This document shows, in pieces, positions 16,884-25,028 of a stretch of DNA of 64,000 bases; within the stretch, counting starts at the first letter, position 1; every line of letters starts with the position of its first letter. Origin of the DNA: Treponema sp. (GTDB taxonomy: Bacteria; Spirochaetota; Spirochaetia; Treponematales; Treponemataceae); assembly GCA_016292805.1 (NCBI GenBank), contig JAEDFM010000005.1, forward strand, positions 14,603-78,602, read 5' to 3'. The notes under the pieces are model-generated. The model was not told where the DNA came from. It made no database searches and saw nothing but the letters and a program-made list of their open reading frames with translations. Both the position numbers and the translations under genes were made by a program.

Positions 16884-18197
16884 ATGGGAAAATTAAAGTA
16901 TTTTCAGCCAGAAATGGAATGTATGCCAGAGGCTGAACTTAAGGCATTGCAGGGAAAACGCCTTGTAGAAAACTTTCGTCATGTTTATGAAAATGTTGAA
17001 TTTTACAGAAAGCGTTGTCAGGAAGCTGGAGTAACTCCAGATGACATAAAAGGTCTTGATGACTTGGATAAAATCCCATTTACATGCAAAGACGATTTAA
17101 GAGCAACTTATCCTTACGGTCTTTTTGCAGTTCCTAATAAAGATGTAGTTCGTATACATGCTTCTTCAGGTACTACTGGTAAACCAATTGTTGTTGGTTA
17201 CACAAAAGAAGATCTGGATATTTGGGACGATTGTGCTGCCCGCCAGTTGGTTGCAGTTGGTGCAGATGAAAATGATATTGTTCAGGTAGCTTACGGTTAC
17301 GGTATGTTCACTGGTGGTTTTGGTCTTCACGGGGGAGCTACAAAATTGGGATGTCAGGTTGTTCCAATTTCTTCTGGTAACACAGCCCGCCAGATTACAT
17401 TCTTTAAAGATTTGCGTTCTACTATTCTTGCTTGTACTCCTTCTTACGCAGCATACCTTGGGGAAGCTTTGGCAGAGGCTGGTCTTACTCCAGATGACAT
17501 TGCTCTTAAAGCCGGTATTTTTGGTGCAGAACCTTGGACAAACGAAATGCGCCGCGATATTGAAAAATCTCTTGGAATCAAGGCTTACGATATTTACGGT
17601 CTTACAGAAGTTATGGGGCCTGGTGTTTCTTACGAATGTGTAGAACAGAAAGGTATGCATGTAAACGAAGACCATTTTATTGTAGAAACAATTGACCCAG
17701 AAACAGGAAAACGACTTCCAGAAGGTTCTAAAGGTGAATTGGTATTTACAGCAATTACAAAAAAAGCATTTCCACTTATGCGCTTCCGTACAAAGGATAT
17801 TGGTATATTGGATAGAAGTGCCTGTGCCTGCGGTCGTACATTTGTGCGTATGACAAAACCAATGGGCCGTACAGATGATATGCTTATTATTCGTGGTGTA
17901 AATGTATTCCCAAGCCAGATTGAAGGTGTTTTGCTTCAGAACGGTTACCAGGCAAACTATCAGATTATTGTTGGCCGTGAAAATAATACAGATACTTTTG
18001 AAATCAAGGTAGAAATGGTTCCAGAAAAATTCAGCGATGTAGTTTCTGAAATTGAAAAAGAAGAAAAGAACCTTCAGAACAAATTGCTTTCAATTCTTCA
18101 GATTAAAGCAAAGGTTACACTGGTTGCACCAAAATCAATACAGCGTTCAGAAGGAAAAGCAAAACGCATAATTGATACACGAAAATTACACGACTAA
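16884..18197 (+). CDS. paaK: Phenylacetate-CoA ligase family enzyme (copy 1)
   Basis: The 437-residue AMP-forming ligase has the P-loop HASSGTTGKPIVVGYT, the adenylate-binding IYGLTEVMGPG and the C-terminal FPSQIEGVLL hinge region. It interconverts arylacetate, ATP and CoA with arylacetyl-CoA, AMP and PPi. Placed after iorAB, it handles the arylacetyl-CoA they make, either by activating acids for reductive use or by running backwards for ATP. The direction cannot be read from sequence. A second, 414-residue copy lies at 50808-52052. Confidence 0.92.
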   Translation: MGKLKYFQPEMECMPEAELKALQGKRLVENFRHVYENVEFYRKRCQEAGVTPDDIKGLDDLDKIPFTCKDDLRATYPYGLFAVPNKDVVRIHASSGTTGKPIVVGYTKEDLDIWDDCAARQLVAVGADENDIVQVAYGYGMFTGGFGLHGGATKLGCQVVPISSGNTARQITFFKDLRSTILACTPSYAAYLGEALAEAGLTPDDIALKAGIFGAEPWTNEMRRDIEKSLGIKAYDIYGLTEVMGPGVSYECVEQKGMHVNEDHFIVETIDPETGKRLPEGSKGELVFTAITKKAFPLMRFRTKDIGILDRSACACGRTFVRMTKPMGRTDDMLIIRGVNVFPSQIEGVLLQNGYQANYQIIVGRENNTDTFEIKVEMVPEKFSDVVSEIEKEEKNLQNKLLSILQIKAKVTLVAPKSIQRSEGKAKRIIDTRKLHD

Positions 18198-18210
18198 GGA
18201 GAGTGGTATT

Positions 18211-18642
18211 ATGACAATTAATCAGATTTCTATTTTTATTGAAAATAAACCAGAAGCATTGGCAAAGCTTACAGATGTTCTTGCATCTAATAATGTTAAC
18301 TTAAGAGCTCTTTCTTTAGCAGATTCTTCAGACTTTGGAATTGCCCGCATTATTGTTGATGATGCTTCAGTTGTAGAAAAAGTTCTTACAGCCAGCGATT
18401 TTATTGTAAAGGCATCGCCTGTACTTGCAGTAGAAATTCCAGACCAGAGCGGAAGCTTGAATCACATTCTGCAGATTTTAAGTAAAGCAGGCCGCAACAT
18501 TGAATACATGTATGGCTTTACTGGCAAAAAAACAAACCAGGCATATATGATTATTCGTACAACAGATATTGCCGCTACAGAAAAAGTTCTTTCTGAAAAC
18601 TTTATAAGAATGATAGACCAGAAAGAAATTGCAGAGGTGTAA
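18211..18642 (+). CDS. Tandem ACT-domain protein
   Basis: The 143-residue protein has two ACT-like halves, QISIFIENKPEALAKLTDVLA and AVEIPDQSGSLNHILQILSKAG. Stand-alone ACT proteins like this commonly follow paaK/ior genes and are thought to bind amino acids as effectors. ATG 18211 has GGAGAG upstream; an earlier in-frame ATG at 18172 lies inside paaK and is unlikely. The product probably senses an aromatic amino acid and modulates the enzymes beside it. Confidence 0.85.
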   Translation: MTINQISIFIENKPEALAKLTDVLASNNVNLRALSLADSSDFGIARIIVDDASVVEKVLTASDFIVKASPVLAVEIPDQSGSLNHILQILSKAGRNIEYMYGFTGKKTNQAYMIIRTTDIAATEKVLSENFIRMIDQKEIAEV

Positions 18643-18693
18643 ATAGAGTTATATAAAACATATTTACTTGTAAAAAATTTAAAGGCATTTTAT

Positions 18694-18843
18694 ATGGGTG
18701 TAGGGATATATCTGCAGGCATATGGAGTGCCTTTTGTTTTTTATAATTCTGATCTATTTATCATGACAAATATAGGTGAAGTTATTTTTGGAAACCGCTT
18801 TGGTTTGTGGTGGACTTTAATTTCTGTTTCTTTATTTTATTAG
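18694..18843 (+). pseudogene. Short membrane-protein-like remnant
   Basis: A 49-codon frame (starting MGVGIYLQAYGVPFVF, ending in SLFY) is hydrophobic, and the frame stays open upstream into the region after the ACT gene. It has no RBS and resembles one or two helices of a lost membrane protein. I could not assign a family. Confidence 0.25.
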
Positions 18844-18875
18844 CTCCATTGCACAGTTCTTCAAGAGTATATGTA

Positions 18876-18918
18876 TTGTAAACCTAAATTTGATTAAAAG
18901 TTTACAATATGATATAGT
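18876..18918 (+). promoter_or_regulatory. BirA operator overlapping the bioY promoter
   Basis: TTGTAAACC (18876-18884), a 14-base spacer and AGTTTACAA (18899-18907) match the known BirA box TTGTAAACC-N14/15-GGTTTACAA with one mismatch. A promoter overlaps it: TTGATT (18890-18895), 17 bases, TATAGT (18913-18918). The -10 box ends nine bases before the bioY ATG, so the mRNA is nearly leaderless. BirA-biotinyl-AMP binding would block RNA polymerase when biotin is plentiful. Confidence 0.8.
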
Positions 18919-18927
18919 CCATTCATT

Positions 18928-19545
18928 ATGAAGAATAAATCTATTTTAAAAGCTGCAATTATTGCATTGTTTGCAGCAATTATTTGTATTGGCTGTTTTA
19001 TGAGAATACCTGCAGGTGTTGTTCCTATTGTTTTGCAGAATGTACTGTGTATTTTATGTGCTGTTCTTATTGGAAGTTATCTTGGTGGTGCCCCAACTGC
19101 ACTTTTTCTTATAGCCGGTTTAATTGGACTTCCTGTTTATTCTGGAGGAACAAGCGGTATTGCTGTTTGGGTTGGTCCTACTGGAGGATTCCTTCCTGGT
19201 TATTTGATTGGTGCTATTGTGGCAGGTTTTATTGCAGGTCGTCCTTCTGTTGAAGAAAAAAAATTGAACTGGAAAACAACACTTCGCATTACTCTTGCAA
19301 TTGTTGCAGGAATGATTGTGCTTTATTTCCCAGGAATAATCCACTTTGCACGTTGGGCTGCTGCTGCAGGAAAAGTTCCTGCAGAAAAAACAGCTTTTGC
19401 TTATACAATGGCTGCATGTGTTCTTCCATATATTCCAGGTGATATTGTAAAAATTGTTATTGCAGTTCCAATTGCATTAAAATTAAGACCTGTTCTTGCT
19501 CAGTATTTATTTGCTGATAAGGTAAAGGTTGAAAACGCTGCATAA
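18928..19545 (+). CDS. bioY: Biotin ECF transporter substrate-binding subunit BioY
   Basis: The 205-residue protein has six hydrophobic segments and BioY hallmarks such as RIPAGVVPIVLQNVLCILCAV and GPTGGFLPGYLIGA. It binds biotin in the membrane and docks on the energising module encoded just downstream by bioM and bioN. Its start is three or so bases from the predicted transcription start. Repression by BirA is likely from the operator. Confidence 0.93.
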   Translation: MKNKSILKAAIIALFAAIICIGCFMRIPAGVVPIVLQNVLCILCAVLIGSYLGGAPTALFLIAGLIGLPVYSGGTSGIAVWVGPTGGFLPGYLIGAIVAGFIAGRPSVEEKKLNWKTTLRITLAIVAGMIVLYFPGIIHFARWAAAAGKVPAEKTAFAYTMAACVLPYIPGDIVKIVIAVPIALKLRPVLAQYLFADKVKVENAA

Positions 19546-19560
19546 ATAAAGTGGTATAAA

Positions 19561-20301
19561 ATGATTTCTGTTTCAAACTTATGTAAAACATTTTTGACTT
19601 CGGAAGGACCTTGCAAGGCTCTTAAAGATGTATCACTAGAAATTCCTGAGGGTTGCTGTACTGTAATTGGTGGAGAAAACGGCTCAGGGAAAAGTGTTCT
19701 TATGTCTATTCTTGCCGGACTGGAAGAAGCTGATAGCGGAAATGTGGAGTTGGCAGGTGGAGCCAGGGGGACGGTTCTCATGGATTCTGTTGGACTTGTT
19801 TTTCAGGAAGCGGAAACTCAAATTTTAGGTGAAACACCACGAGAAGATATAGCCTTTGGTCCAAAAAATCTTGGCTGGGAAAAAGATCAGATTGAATTGG
19901 CTGTTAATATGGCCTTGGAAAAAACTGGTCTTACTGCTAAAGCTGACTTTCCAGCCCGTTTTCTTTCTGGTGGAGAAAAACGCCGGCTTGCTGTTGCCTG
20001 TATGATTTCTATGAATCTGCCTGTTATTATTTTGGATGAACCTTACGCAAATTTGGATTTTGGCGGTGTAAAACAGGTAAATGCCCTTATTTCTCAGCTT
20101 AAAGAGGAAGGTAAAACAGTAATAATCCTTACTCATGAAATTGAAAAATGTCTTGGTCTGGCCCAGAAGTTTATTGTTCTTTTTCGTGGTCAAATAGTCT
20201 TTGAAGGAACTCCAGAAGAAGGTTTACAGCAGAATCTTGAGCAGTGGAATATTCGTAATCCATTGGTAAGTTACAAAAATGTAGGAGATTTAATTTGGTA
20301 A
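19561..20301 (+). CDS. bioM: Biotin ECF transporter ATPase BioM/EcfA
   Basis: The 246-residue ATPase has Walker A GGENGSGKSVLM, Q-loop VFQEAETQILG, signature LSGGEKRRLA, Walker B VIILDEPYANLD and switch His LTHEIEKC. The ETQ/DIAFGP segment is typical of ECF ATPases. It lies 15 bases after bioY and overlaps bioN by seven. A copy of the repeat motif GGGGGACGGTTCTC is embedded at 19766-19779, translated within GARGTVLM in the loop region after Walker A. Confidence 0.9.
   Translation: MISVSNLCKTFLTSEGPCKALKDVSLEIPEGCCTVIGGENGSGKSVLMSILAGLEEADSGNVELAGGARGTVLMDSVGLVFQEAETQILGETPREDIAFGPKNLGWEKDQIELAVNMALEKTGLTAKADFPARFLSGGEKRRLAVACMISMNLPVIILDEPYANLDFGGVKQVNALISQLKEEGKTVIILTHEIEKCLGLAQKFIVLFRGQIVFEGTPEEGLQQNLEQWNIRNPLVSYKNVGDLIW
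19766..19779 (+). repeat. GGGGGACGGTTCTC motif inside bioM
   Basis: The 14-base sequence is identical to 50300-50313 inside thiamine pyrophosphokinase. It is preceded by GGAGCCA, which also precedes the related GGGGGAGAC repeat in iorA2 (about 57801-57815). Confidence 0.55.
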
Positions 20302-20981
20302 CTTTATTTTCCTATAAAACGGGTAACTCTTTTTTGCATAAAATACCTTCCTGGGTAAAATTATTATTTATTCCATTAATCAATGTTTTATTTTTGATTT
20401 TGCCTTCATATTTTGCCTGTGGACTTGTAGTTGTTCAGTTCATTCTTGCTTGTTGTCTTCATTTTTCGTTAAAAGAACAGTTTACTGATGTTAAACCTGT
20501 TTTTTATTATGCTGTGCTTCTGTATGGTTTTAAGCTTGTTTTACTGATTGCAGGGCTTTTTCAGGGAAATGGGGTAACAGAGGGGACAGACCTCTATTCA
20601 ATTTTTGCGCCACTTTTAGATTTAGATACTTTTTTCCTCCTTATTAAACTTTTTTGTGTAATGCAGAGTGCTTCACTTGTGTTTAAAACTTCAACTTTGC
20701 TTCAATTACGAGAGGGAATAGAGATTATAGAAGGCTCAATTCGTAAATTTTTTCACTTAAGACGGAAAAACACATTTACAAATGCTATTTCTATGTTTCT
20801 AAATTTTATCCCAATGCTGGCACAAATATGGGAACAGTCAAAAAAAGCCTGGCAAGCACGTGGTGGAAAAAAAGGGGTAAAAATGTATGGCGTACTTTTA
20901 CCTGTTTTATTTTCCGTAGGAATGAAAAAAGCCTATAATCAAGCTCGTGCAATTCTTGTAAGATGTAAAGATACTTTCTAG
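20295..20981 (+). CDS. bioN: Biotin ECF transporter membrane component BioN/EcfT
   Basis: The 228-residue membrane protein ends in the EcfT coupling region, including the KKAWQARGGKKG Ala-Arg-Gly signature that docks to the ATPases. The start is a TTG at 20295, about eight bases after AGGAG, inside the last codons of bioM (seven-base overlap). A GGGACAGACCT repeat at 20583-20593 is translated as EGTDLY in a loop between helices. Confidence 0.88.
   Translation: MVTLFSYKTGNSFLHKIPSWVKLLFIPLINVLFLILPSYFACGLVVVQFILACCLHFSLKEQFTDVKPVFYYAVLLYGFKLVLLIAGLFQGNGVTEGTDLYSIFAPLLDLDTFFLLIKLFCVMQSASLVFKTSTLLQLREGIEIIEGSIRKFFHLRRKNTFTNAISMFLNFIPMLAQIWEQSKKAWQARGGKKGVKMYGVLLPVLFSVGMKKAYNQARAILVRCKDTF
20583..20593 (+). 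repeat. GGGACAGACCT motif inside bioN
   Basis: Exact copy of the 11-base core shared with 50269-50279, 50326-50336, 56692-56702 and 60758-60768, here flanked as AGAG...CTCT to give a small inverted repeat. Confidence 0.55.
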
Positions 20982-21013
20982 CAAAAATTGAAATTATAAT
21001 ACATAATGTATAT

Positions 21014-22480
21014 ATGGCTGGTAGACCAACTCACAATAAGCGTTATATTTTAAATTCAATCTTTATGGCAATTTCAGTTATTGTTATGTGCTATATGATT
21101 GTACTTTCTCAAACAACAAATCATAAACTACTTAAATCTATATATATTTTTGTTGCAGTATTTTTGCTAGTTTTTTTACTTTATATAGCATACTCAATTG
21201 CTTATAGAATGATTTTTGTGGATTCATTTACACTGGGAAAAAATGCAACTTGGGTAATGACAAAATGTCATCCTCTTGCAGCAAAAAAGAAGCTGGGTGC
21301 TTATACATCACTGTTTACTAATATTAAAGAATTCAAATATTTTAACCAGAGATTTGGAACTTCTGTTGCGGATAGAATCTTACAGCTTTATTCAAAACAG
21401 ATTAGTTTGTTTGTAAAACAAGCTAAAGGTTTTTGTGGTCGTCTTGGTGGCGATAATTTTTTTATTGTAATTCCAAATGAACAATTTGAATTTGTTATAC
21501 AGTATTTAAAAAATACTCCAATTGAAATTACAGTTGATGAACAGCTTTATAAGCTTCGGATAAAAGCTCGTGCAGGTATTTATCGTTTTAATGCAGATAC
21601 AGATTTTAAGAATCTTATTTTTTATTCAAATATTGCTTTTGGTTATGCAAAAGAAAATTTTTTGGATTTTGTTGAATTTGAACCTTCAATGCTTACAGAA
21701 TATGTTCGCGAAAAGAAATTTGTTGCAGATATTCAGCGTGCATTAAAAGAAGATGAATACATTCCTTATTACCAGCCAAAAGTAAATGTAAAAACAAATA
21801 CAATTAGTGGAGCTGAAGCTTTAGTTCGCTGGAGAAGAAAAGGCGAACTGATTCCACCAACAGAATTTATTCATGCCTTAGAAAAAGCCGGTGTTATTGA
21901 TGAAATTGATTTTCGCGTTTTTGAAAAAGTTTGTTCTGATATTCGTAAATGGATTGATAGTGGAATAGAACCAGTGCGTATTTCTACAAACTTTTCAAAG
22001 TTAAATCTTAAGAATCCAGATTTTATTCACAGAATTATTGAAATTAAAGATAAATACAACATTGATGGAAAATATCTTGAAGTTGAACTTACAGAATCAG
22101 CTGGTGTTACAAACTTTGATGTAATCCAGCAGTTTGCACAGGAAATTAAAGCTGCAGGAATGAGTGTTGCCATTGACGATTTTGGTACAGGCTATTCATC
22201 ACTTTCTATGCTTCAGACAGTTCTTGCAGATGTTGTAAAAATGGATAAGTCCTTCCTTGATAACTGTTTCCAAGATGATGGTGATGGTAAGCAGTTCATT
22301 GTAGATGTTATAACAATTGTTCGTCACCAGAACAGCGAAGTATTGTTTGAAGGTGTAGAAACTCTGGAACAGCTGGAATTTCTTCGTGAATATGATTGTG
22401 ACACAATTCAGGGTTTCTATTTTGATGAACCTCTTCCTCATGATGTATTTCAGAAGAGGTTATTAAATCCAAAGTATTAA
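21014..22480 (+). CDS. GGDEF-EAL protein with degenerate GGDEF
   Basis: The 488-residue protein has two N-terminal membrane helices (about 10-65), a GGDEF-like domain and an EAL domain. The cyclase active loop reads GRLGGDNFFIV, with Asn-Phe replacing Glu-Phe, so diguanylate cyclase activity is unlikely. The EAL domain looks intact: GAEALVRW, LEVELTES, IDDFGTGYSSL, VKMDKSFL and FEGVETLEQ. It is therefore predicted to be a membrane c-di-GMP phosphodiesterase, possibly regulated by GTP bound to the inactive domain. Confidence 0.9.
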   Translation: MAGRPTHNKRYILNSIFMAISVIVMCYMIVLSQTTNHKLLKSIYIFVAVFLLVFLLYIAYSIAYRMIFVDSFTLGKNATWVMTKCHPLAAKKKLGAYTSLFTNIKEFKYFNQRFGTSVADRILQLYSKQISLFVKQAKGFCGRLGGDNFFIVIPNEQFEFVIQYLKNTPIEITVDEQLYKLRIKARAGIYRFNADTDFKNLIFYSNIAFGYAKENFLDFVEFEPSMLTEYVREKKFVADIQRALKEDEYIPYYQPKVNVKTNTISGAEALVRWRRKGELIPPTEFIHALEKAGVIDEIDFRVFEKVCSDIRKWIDSGIEPVRISTNFSKLNLKNPDFIHRIIEIKDKYNIDGKYLEVELTESAGVTNFDVIQQFAQEIKAAGMSVAIDDFGTGYSSLSMLQTVLADVVKMDKSFLDNCFQDDGDGKQFIVDVITIVRHQNSEVLFEGVETLEQLEFLREYDCDTIQGFYFDEPLPHDVFQKRLLNPKY

Positions 22481-22624
22481 ACCTTAGTTTTTCTACTTAA
22501 GATATTCTGATAATCCTGGTAATTCTTTTTAAGGAGAGTTGGAGAACGGCGAATCATCTGGCTCATTATAGCAGAGTTATTGATGATTACTCTCTGTGGA
22601 ACCTAAAATAATTGTATTCTTTAT

Positions 22625-22653
22625 TTGCTCCTGTCATCATTATATTTTATACT
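22625..22653 (+). promoter_or_regulatory. Promoter of small ORF 22660, leaderless type
   Basis: TTGCTC (22625-22630), 17 bases, TATACT (22648-22653), then six bases to ATG 22660. No Shine-Dalgarno sequence is present. Confidence 0.55.
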
Positions 22654-22659
22654 AATTGT

Positions 22660-22887
22660 ATGGCAAGCATTTTAATTAAAGATACAACTCGCGAACAGCG
22701 TGAAAAAATTGTTAGAGAATCTCTTGGTGATGAATATGATGTAGGATGCGGTTACGAAGATACTGGCATAAATTATCAGTTATATATTGATGGAATTAAA
22801 GAACTCCGAGAATTAAATATGGAAGCAAACTGTGGTTTTGTTGTGGCTCATCCAGAGGAACGACAGACCGGAAGTTGTGTACAATAA
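22660..22887 (+). CDS. Small soluble protein of unknown function
   Basis: The 75-residue acidic protein starts MASILIKDTTREQREKIV and carries two central Cys-Gly pairs. A longer frame begins at 22612, but the promoter spacing argues for ATG 22660, which would be read from a leaderless mRNA. No family recognised. It precedes a lipoprotein gene by 25 bases with its own RBS (AAAGAGG), so the two may be cotranscribed. Confidence 0.65.
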   Translation: MASILIKDTTREQREKIVRESLGDEYDVGCGYEDTGINYQLYIDGIKELRELNMEANCGFVVAHPEERQTGSCVQ

Positions 22888-22912
22888 AAAATCATTTAAA
22901 AAGAGGTAGTAA

Positions 22913-23479
22913 ATGAGAAAAGTAGTTTTAGGATTTTTAGGTCTTTGTCTGAGCATGGTGTTAATGTCATGTTCAAGTCTTCCAAAAGTTTCAGCTGGAA
23001 AGAACATTGTAGCAGGTAAAGTTATTACAACAGGTGTAAACTTTGATGGTGTTTATACTCCTTTTAATGGGAAACACACTGATGAAAATATGGTATTTGT
23101 TAAAAGCAAATCTACAGGTAAAGAATATTCAATGAAGTGTGATAAAGAAGGATATTTTTATACAACAAAATTGCCTTCAGACGAAGAATTTATTTTTTCA
23201 AGAATTCAGCTTACATGTCAGCTTTCCAATGTTATTACATGGGTTAATGGAACTTTTTCAGATAAAGTAGTTTTTAAGACTAATGATATGACAATTACAA
23301 ATCTTGGAACCATTGATTATAAATTTAATAATGGTGGAAGATCAGAATGGCGTGTTCAATATTTTGAATTTGTAGAAGCTGATTTTATTGACAAAAAAAC
23401 AGAAGGTACTGATTGGGCAAATGCAACAATTGTTCGTAAAAATCTTCTTGCTAATACTGAAGAATGGATTACCAGATAG
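22913..23479 (+). CDS. Predicted lipoprotein
   Basis: The 188-residue protein has a lipoprotein signal peptide with lipobox LMSC, Cys at residue 20. The mature part has alternating hydrophobic strands and a conserved-looking ITNLGTIDYKF segment, and is probably an all-beta domain. Its stop lies 16 bases inside the following methyltransferase gene. Function unknown. Confidence 0.75.
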   Translation: MRKVVLGFLGLCLSMVLMSCSSLPKVSAGKNIVAGKVITTGVNFDGVYTPFNGKHTDENMVFVKSKSTGKEYSMKCDKEGYFYTTKLPSDEEFIFSRIQLTCQLSNVITWVNGTFSDKVVFKTNDMTITNLGTIDYKFNNGGRSEWRVQYFEFVEADFIDKKTEGTDWANATIVRKNLLANTEEWITR

Positions 23480-24213
23480 ATACTTTATTGAACGGTCATA
23501 AAATCTACCAGGATACTCAAAGATTTATGTTTGGCATAGATGCTATTCTTCTGGCAGATTTTGCGGCTTCTTCAATCCGAAAGGATTCTTCTGTAATCGA
23601 TTTAGGCACGGGAACTGGTATTATTCCTTTAATTCTGGATACAACTTCCCGCGCCAAGCACATTACTGCTGTGGAAGTACAGCACGACTCCGCTACTATG
23701 GCACAATCATCCGTATCAATAAACGGACTGCAGCAAAAAATAGAAGTAGTGGAGGGTGACCTTAAAACTGCAGAAAGTTTATTCCCTAAACATCATTTTA
23801 ATACAGTAGTTTCTAATCCACCTTATATGGCCAAGAGTATTGGAAAAGAAAATCCAAACGATGCCAAAGCAATTGCCCGTCACGAAGTTTTGTGCAACCT
23901 GGAGGATGTTATTAAAGCTGCTGATTATCTTCTTCACGATCACGGTTCATTTTTTATGATTCACCGTCCAACCCGCCTGGCAGATATTTTTGCTTTGTGT
24001 AAAAAGTATAGTCTGGAACCTAAAGTTTTACGAATGGTAGTACCCTTTGCAAATAAAGAACCAACTATGGTGCTTGTGGAAGCCCGCAAGGATGCAAAAC
24101 CGGAGTTAAAAGTATTGCCTCAGTTAGTAGTTTACAATAAACCTGGTGAGTATTCTGAAGAAATAATAGACATATATAGAAGAATTGAAGCTTCTAAGCC
24201 TGAACAGGCTTAA
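23464..24213 (+). CDS. tRNA1(Val) adenine-N6-methyltransferase (TrmN6/YfiC-like)
   Basis: The 249-residue Rossmann methyltransferase has the SAM motif VIDLGTGTGIIPL and the N6-adenine catalytic motif SNPPYMAK. The N-terminal FGIDAILLADFA segment is typical of TrmN6, which modifies A37 of tRNA1(Val). Its start overlaps the lipoprotein gene, and its end overlaps the convergent TetR gene by 20 bases. Confidence 0.85.
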   Translation: MDYQIDTLLNGHKIYQDTQRFMFGIDAILLADFAASSIRKDSSVIDLGTGTGIIPLILDTTSRAKHITAVEVQHDSATMAQSSVSINGLQQKIEVVEGDLKTAESLFPKHHFNTVVSNPPYMAKSIGKENPNDAKAIARHEVLCNLEDVIKAADYLLHDHGSFFMIHRPTRLADIFALCKKYSLEPKVLRMVVPFANKEPTMVLVEARKDAKPELKVLPQLVVYNKPGEYSEEIIDIYRRIEASKPEQA

Positions 24214-24862
24214 GTAAAAGTTCTACCATTTTTACAGCTTTAGTTACGGCTGCGTCATCAGTTGGAAGAGCAAACAGACTGCCTGCACTGCAGTCAGGAT
24301 TCTGGCGCACAGTCTCTTTTCGGTTTGTAATGTAGGAATCCAACTGCTGTAAAATCAGGGCGGTAACAAGAGCTGCCTGATCCTTCAAATCCTTATCGCT
24401 TTTTACAGTAATTTTACCAATTTCCGCAAAAGCTCCAAGAATCACTTTGATTTCACCAGAAAGCTTTTCACTTAATTTATTGAAAGTCTCCATGGCCTGT
24501 ACATTAAAGTATTTTTCCGAACTGATAAAAGTGTACATGGCAAACAATGGTTCATTTTCGTAAAGATTAAAAAAGCGTGTGATGAGTCGTTTAAAAAGAG
24601 CTGGAACTGTTGTTTTTCCGCTGGAAATTGTTTCCAAAGTTTTTTCTGGTAAAAAGTTAATATCTTCCATTTCAACTTTACAGTAAGTAAGAGTTGAATC
24701 GTACATATCGTCGCGGCTTTCAAAGTGATTATAAAGAGAAGCCTTTTTAATTTCGAGAATTTCTGAAATGTCTGCAAGTGATGTTGCACCGGCACTTTTT
24801 TCAAATGCACATGTCAGGAAGGATTGTACGATTTTTTCCTTGGAAATATTCTTTTTACTCAT
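24194..24862 (-). CDS. TetR-family regulator
   Basis: The 222-residue protein has an N-terminal TetR helix-turn-helix (about 25-50; TSLADISEILEIKKASLYNHFESRDDMYD). Its C-terminus is ligand-binding and helical. It is divergent from a long-chain acyl-CoA ligase with TAGTTT repeats between them, matching FadR-type TetR control of fatty-acid genes. The 3' end runs 20 bases into the convergent methyltransferase gene. Confidence 0.88.
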   Translation of the reverse strand: MSKKNISKEKIVQSFLTCAFEKSAGATSLADISEILEIKKASLYNHFESRDDMYDSTLTYCKVEMEDINFLPEKTLETISSGKTTVPALFKRLITRFFNLYENEPLFAMYTFISSEKYFNVQAMETFNKLSEKLSGEIKVILGAFAEIGKITVKSDKDLKDQAALVTALILQQLDSYITNRKETVRQNPDCSAGSLFALPTDDAAVTKAVKMVELLLKPVQA

Positions 24863-24881
24863 ATTTAATTTATCGGAAACT

Positions 24882-24990
24882 AACAGTCATTAGTTTAAAT
24901 TTAGTTTACATCAAATTCTATAATATGCAATATAAGTAGTTTTAACTTGATGACTTTTAGTTTTCCTTATATGATGTATGTAGTTTACAA
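24882..24990. promoter_or_regulatory. Divergent regulatory region with repeated TAGTTT(A) sites
   Basis: Around 24884-24901 an inverted repeat AACTAA-6-TTAGTT is present. TTAGTTTA-type copies follow near 24893 and 24902, with related GTAGTTTT, TTAGTTTT and GTAGTTTAC copies up to about 24987. Clustering of these sites between a TetR gene and its divergent neighbour makes them the likely TetR operators. Confidence 0.5.
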
Positions 24991-25028
24991 ATTTGCAAAA
25001 ATTGTCATTCATTTTTCAGGAGAAAGAG

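Noticed and set aside
18643..18927. Riboswitch in the bioY leader
   Set aside because: The bioY promoter starts only ~3 bases from the start codon, leaving no leader for a riboswitch; the palindrome is a DNA operator.
22481..22624. Short coding remnant after the GGDEF/EAL gene
   Set aside because: Only a ~22-codon open stretch with no start or RBS; composition is uninformative.
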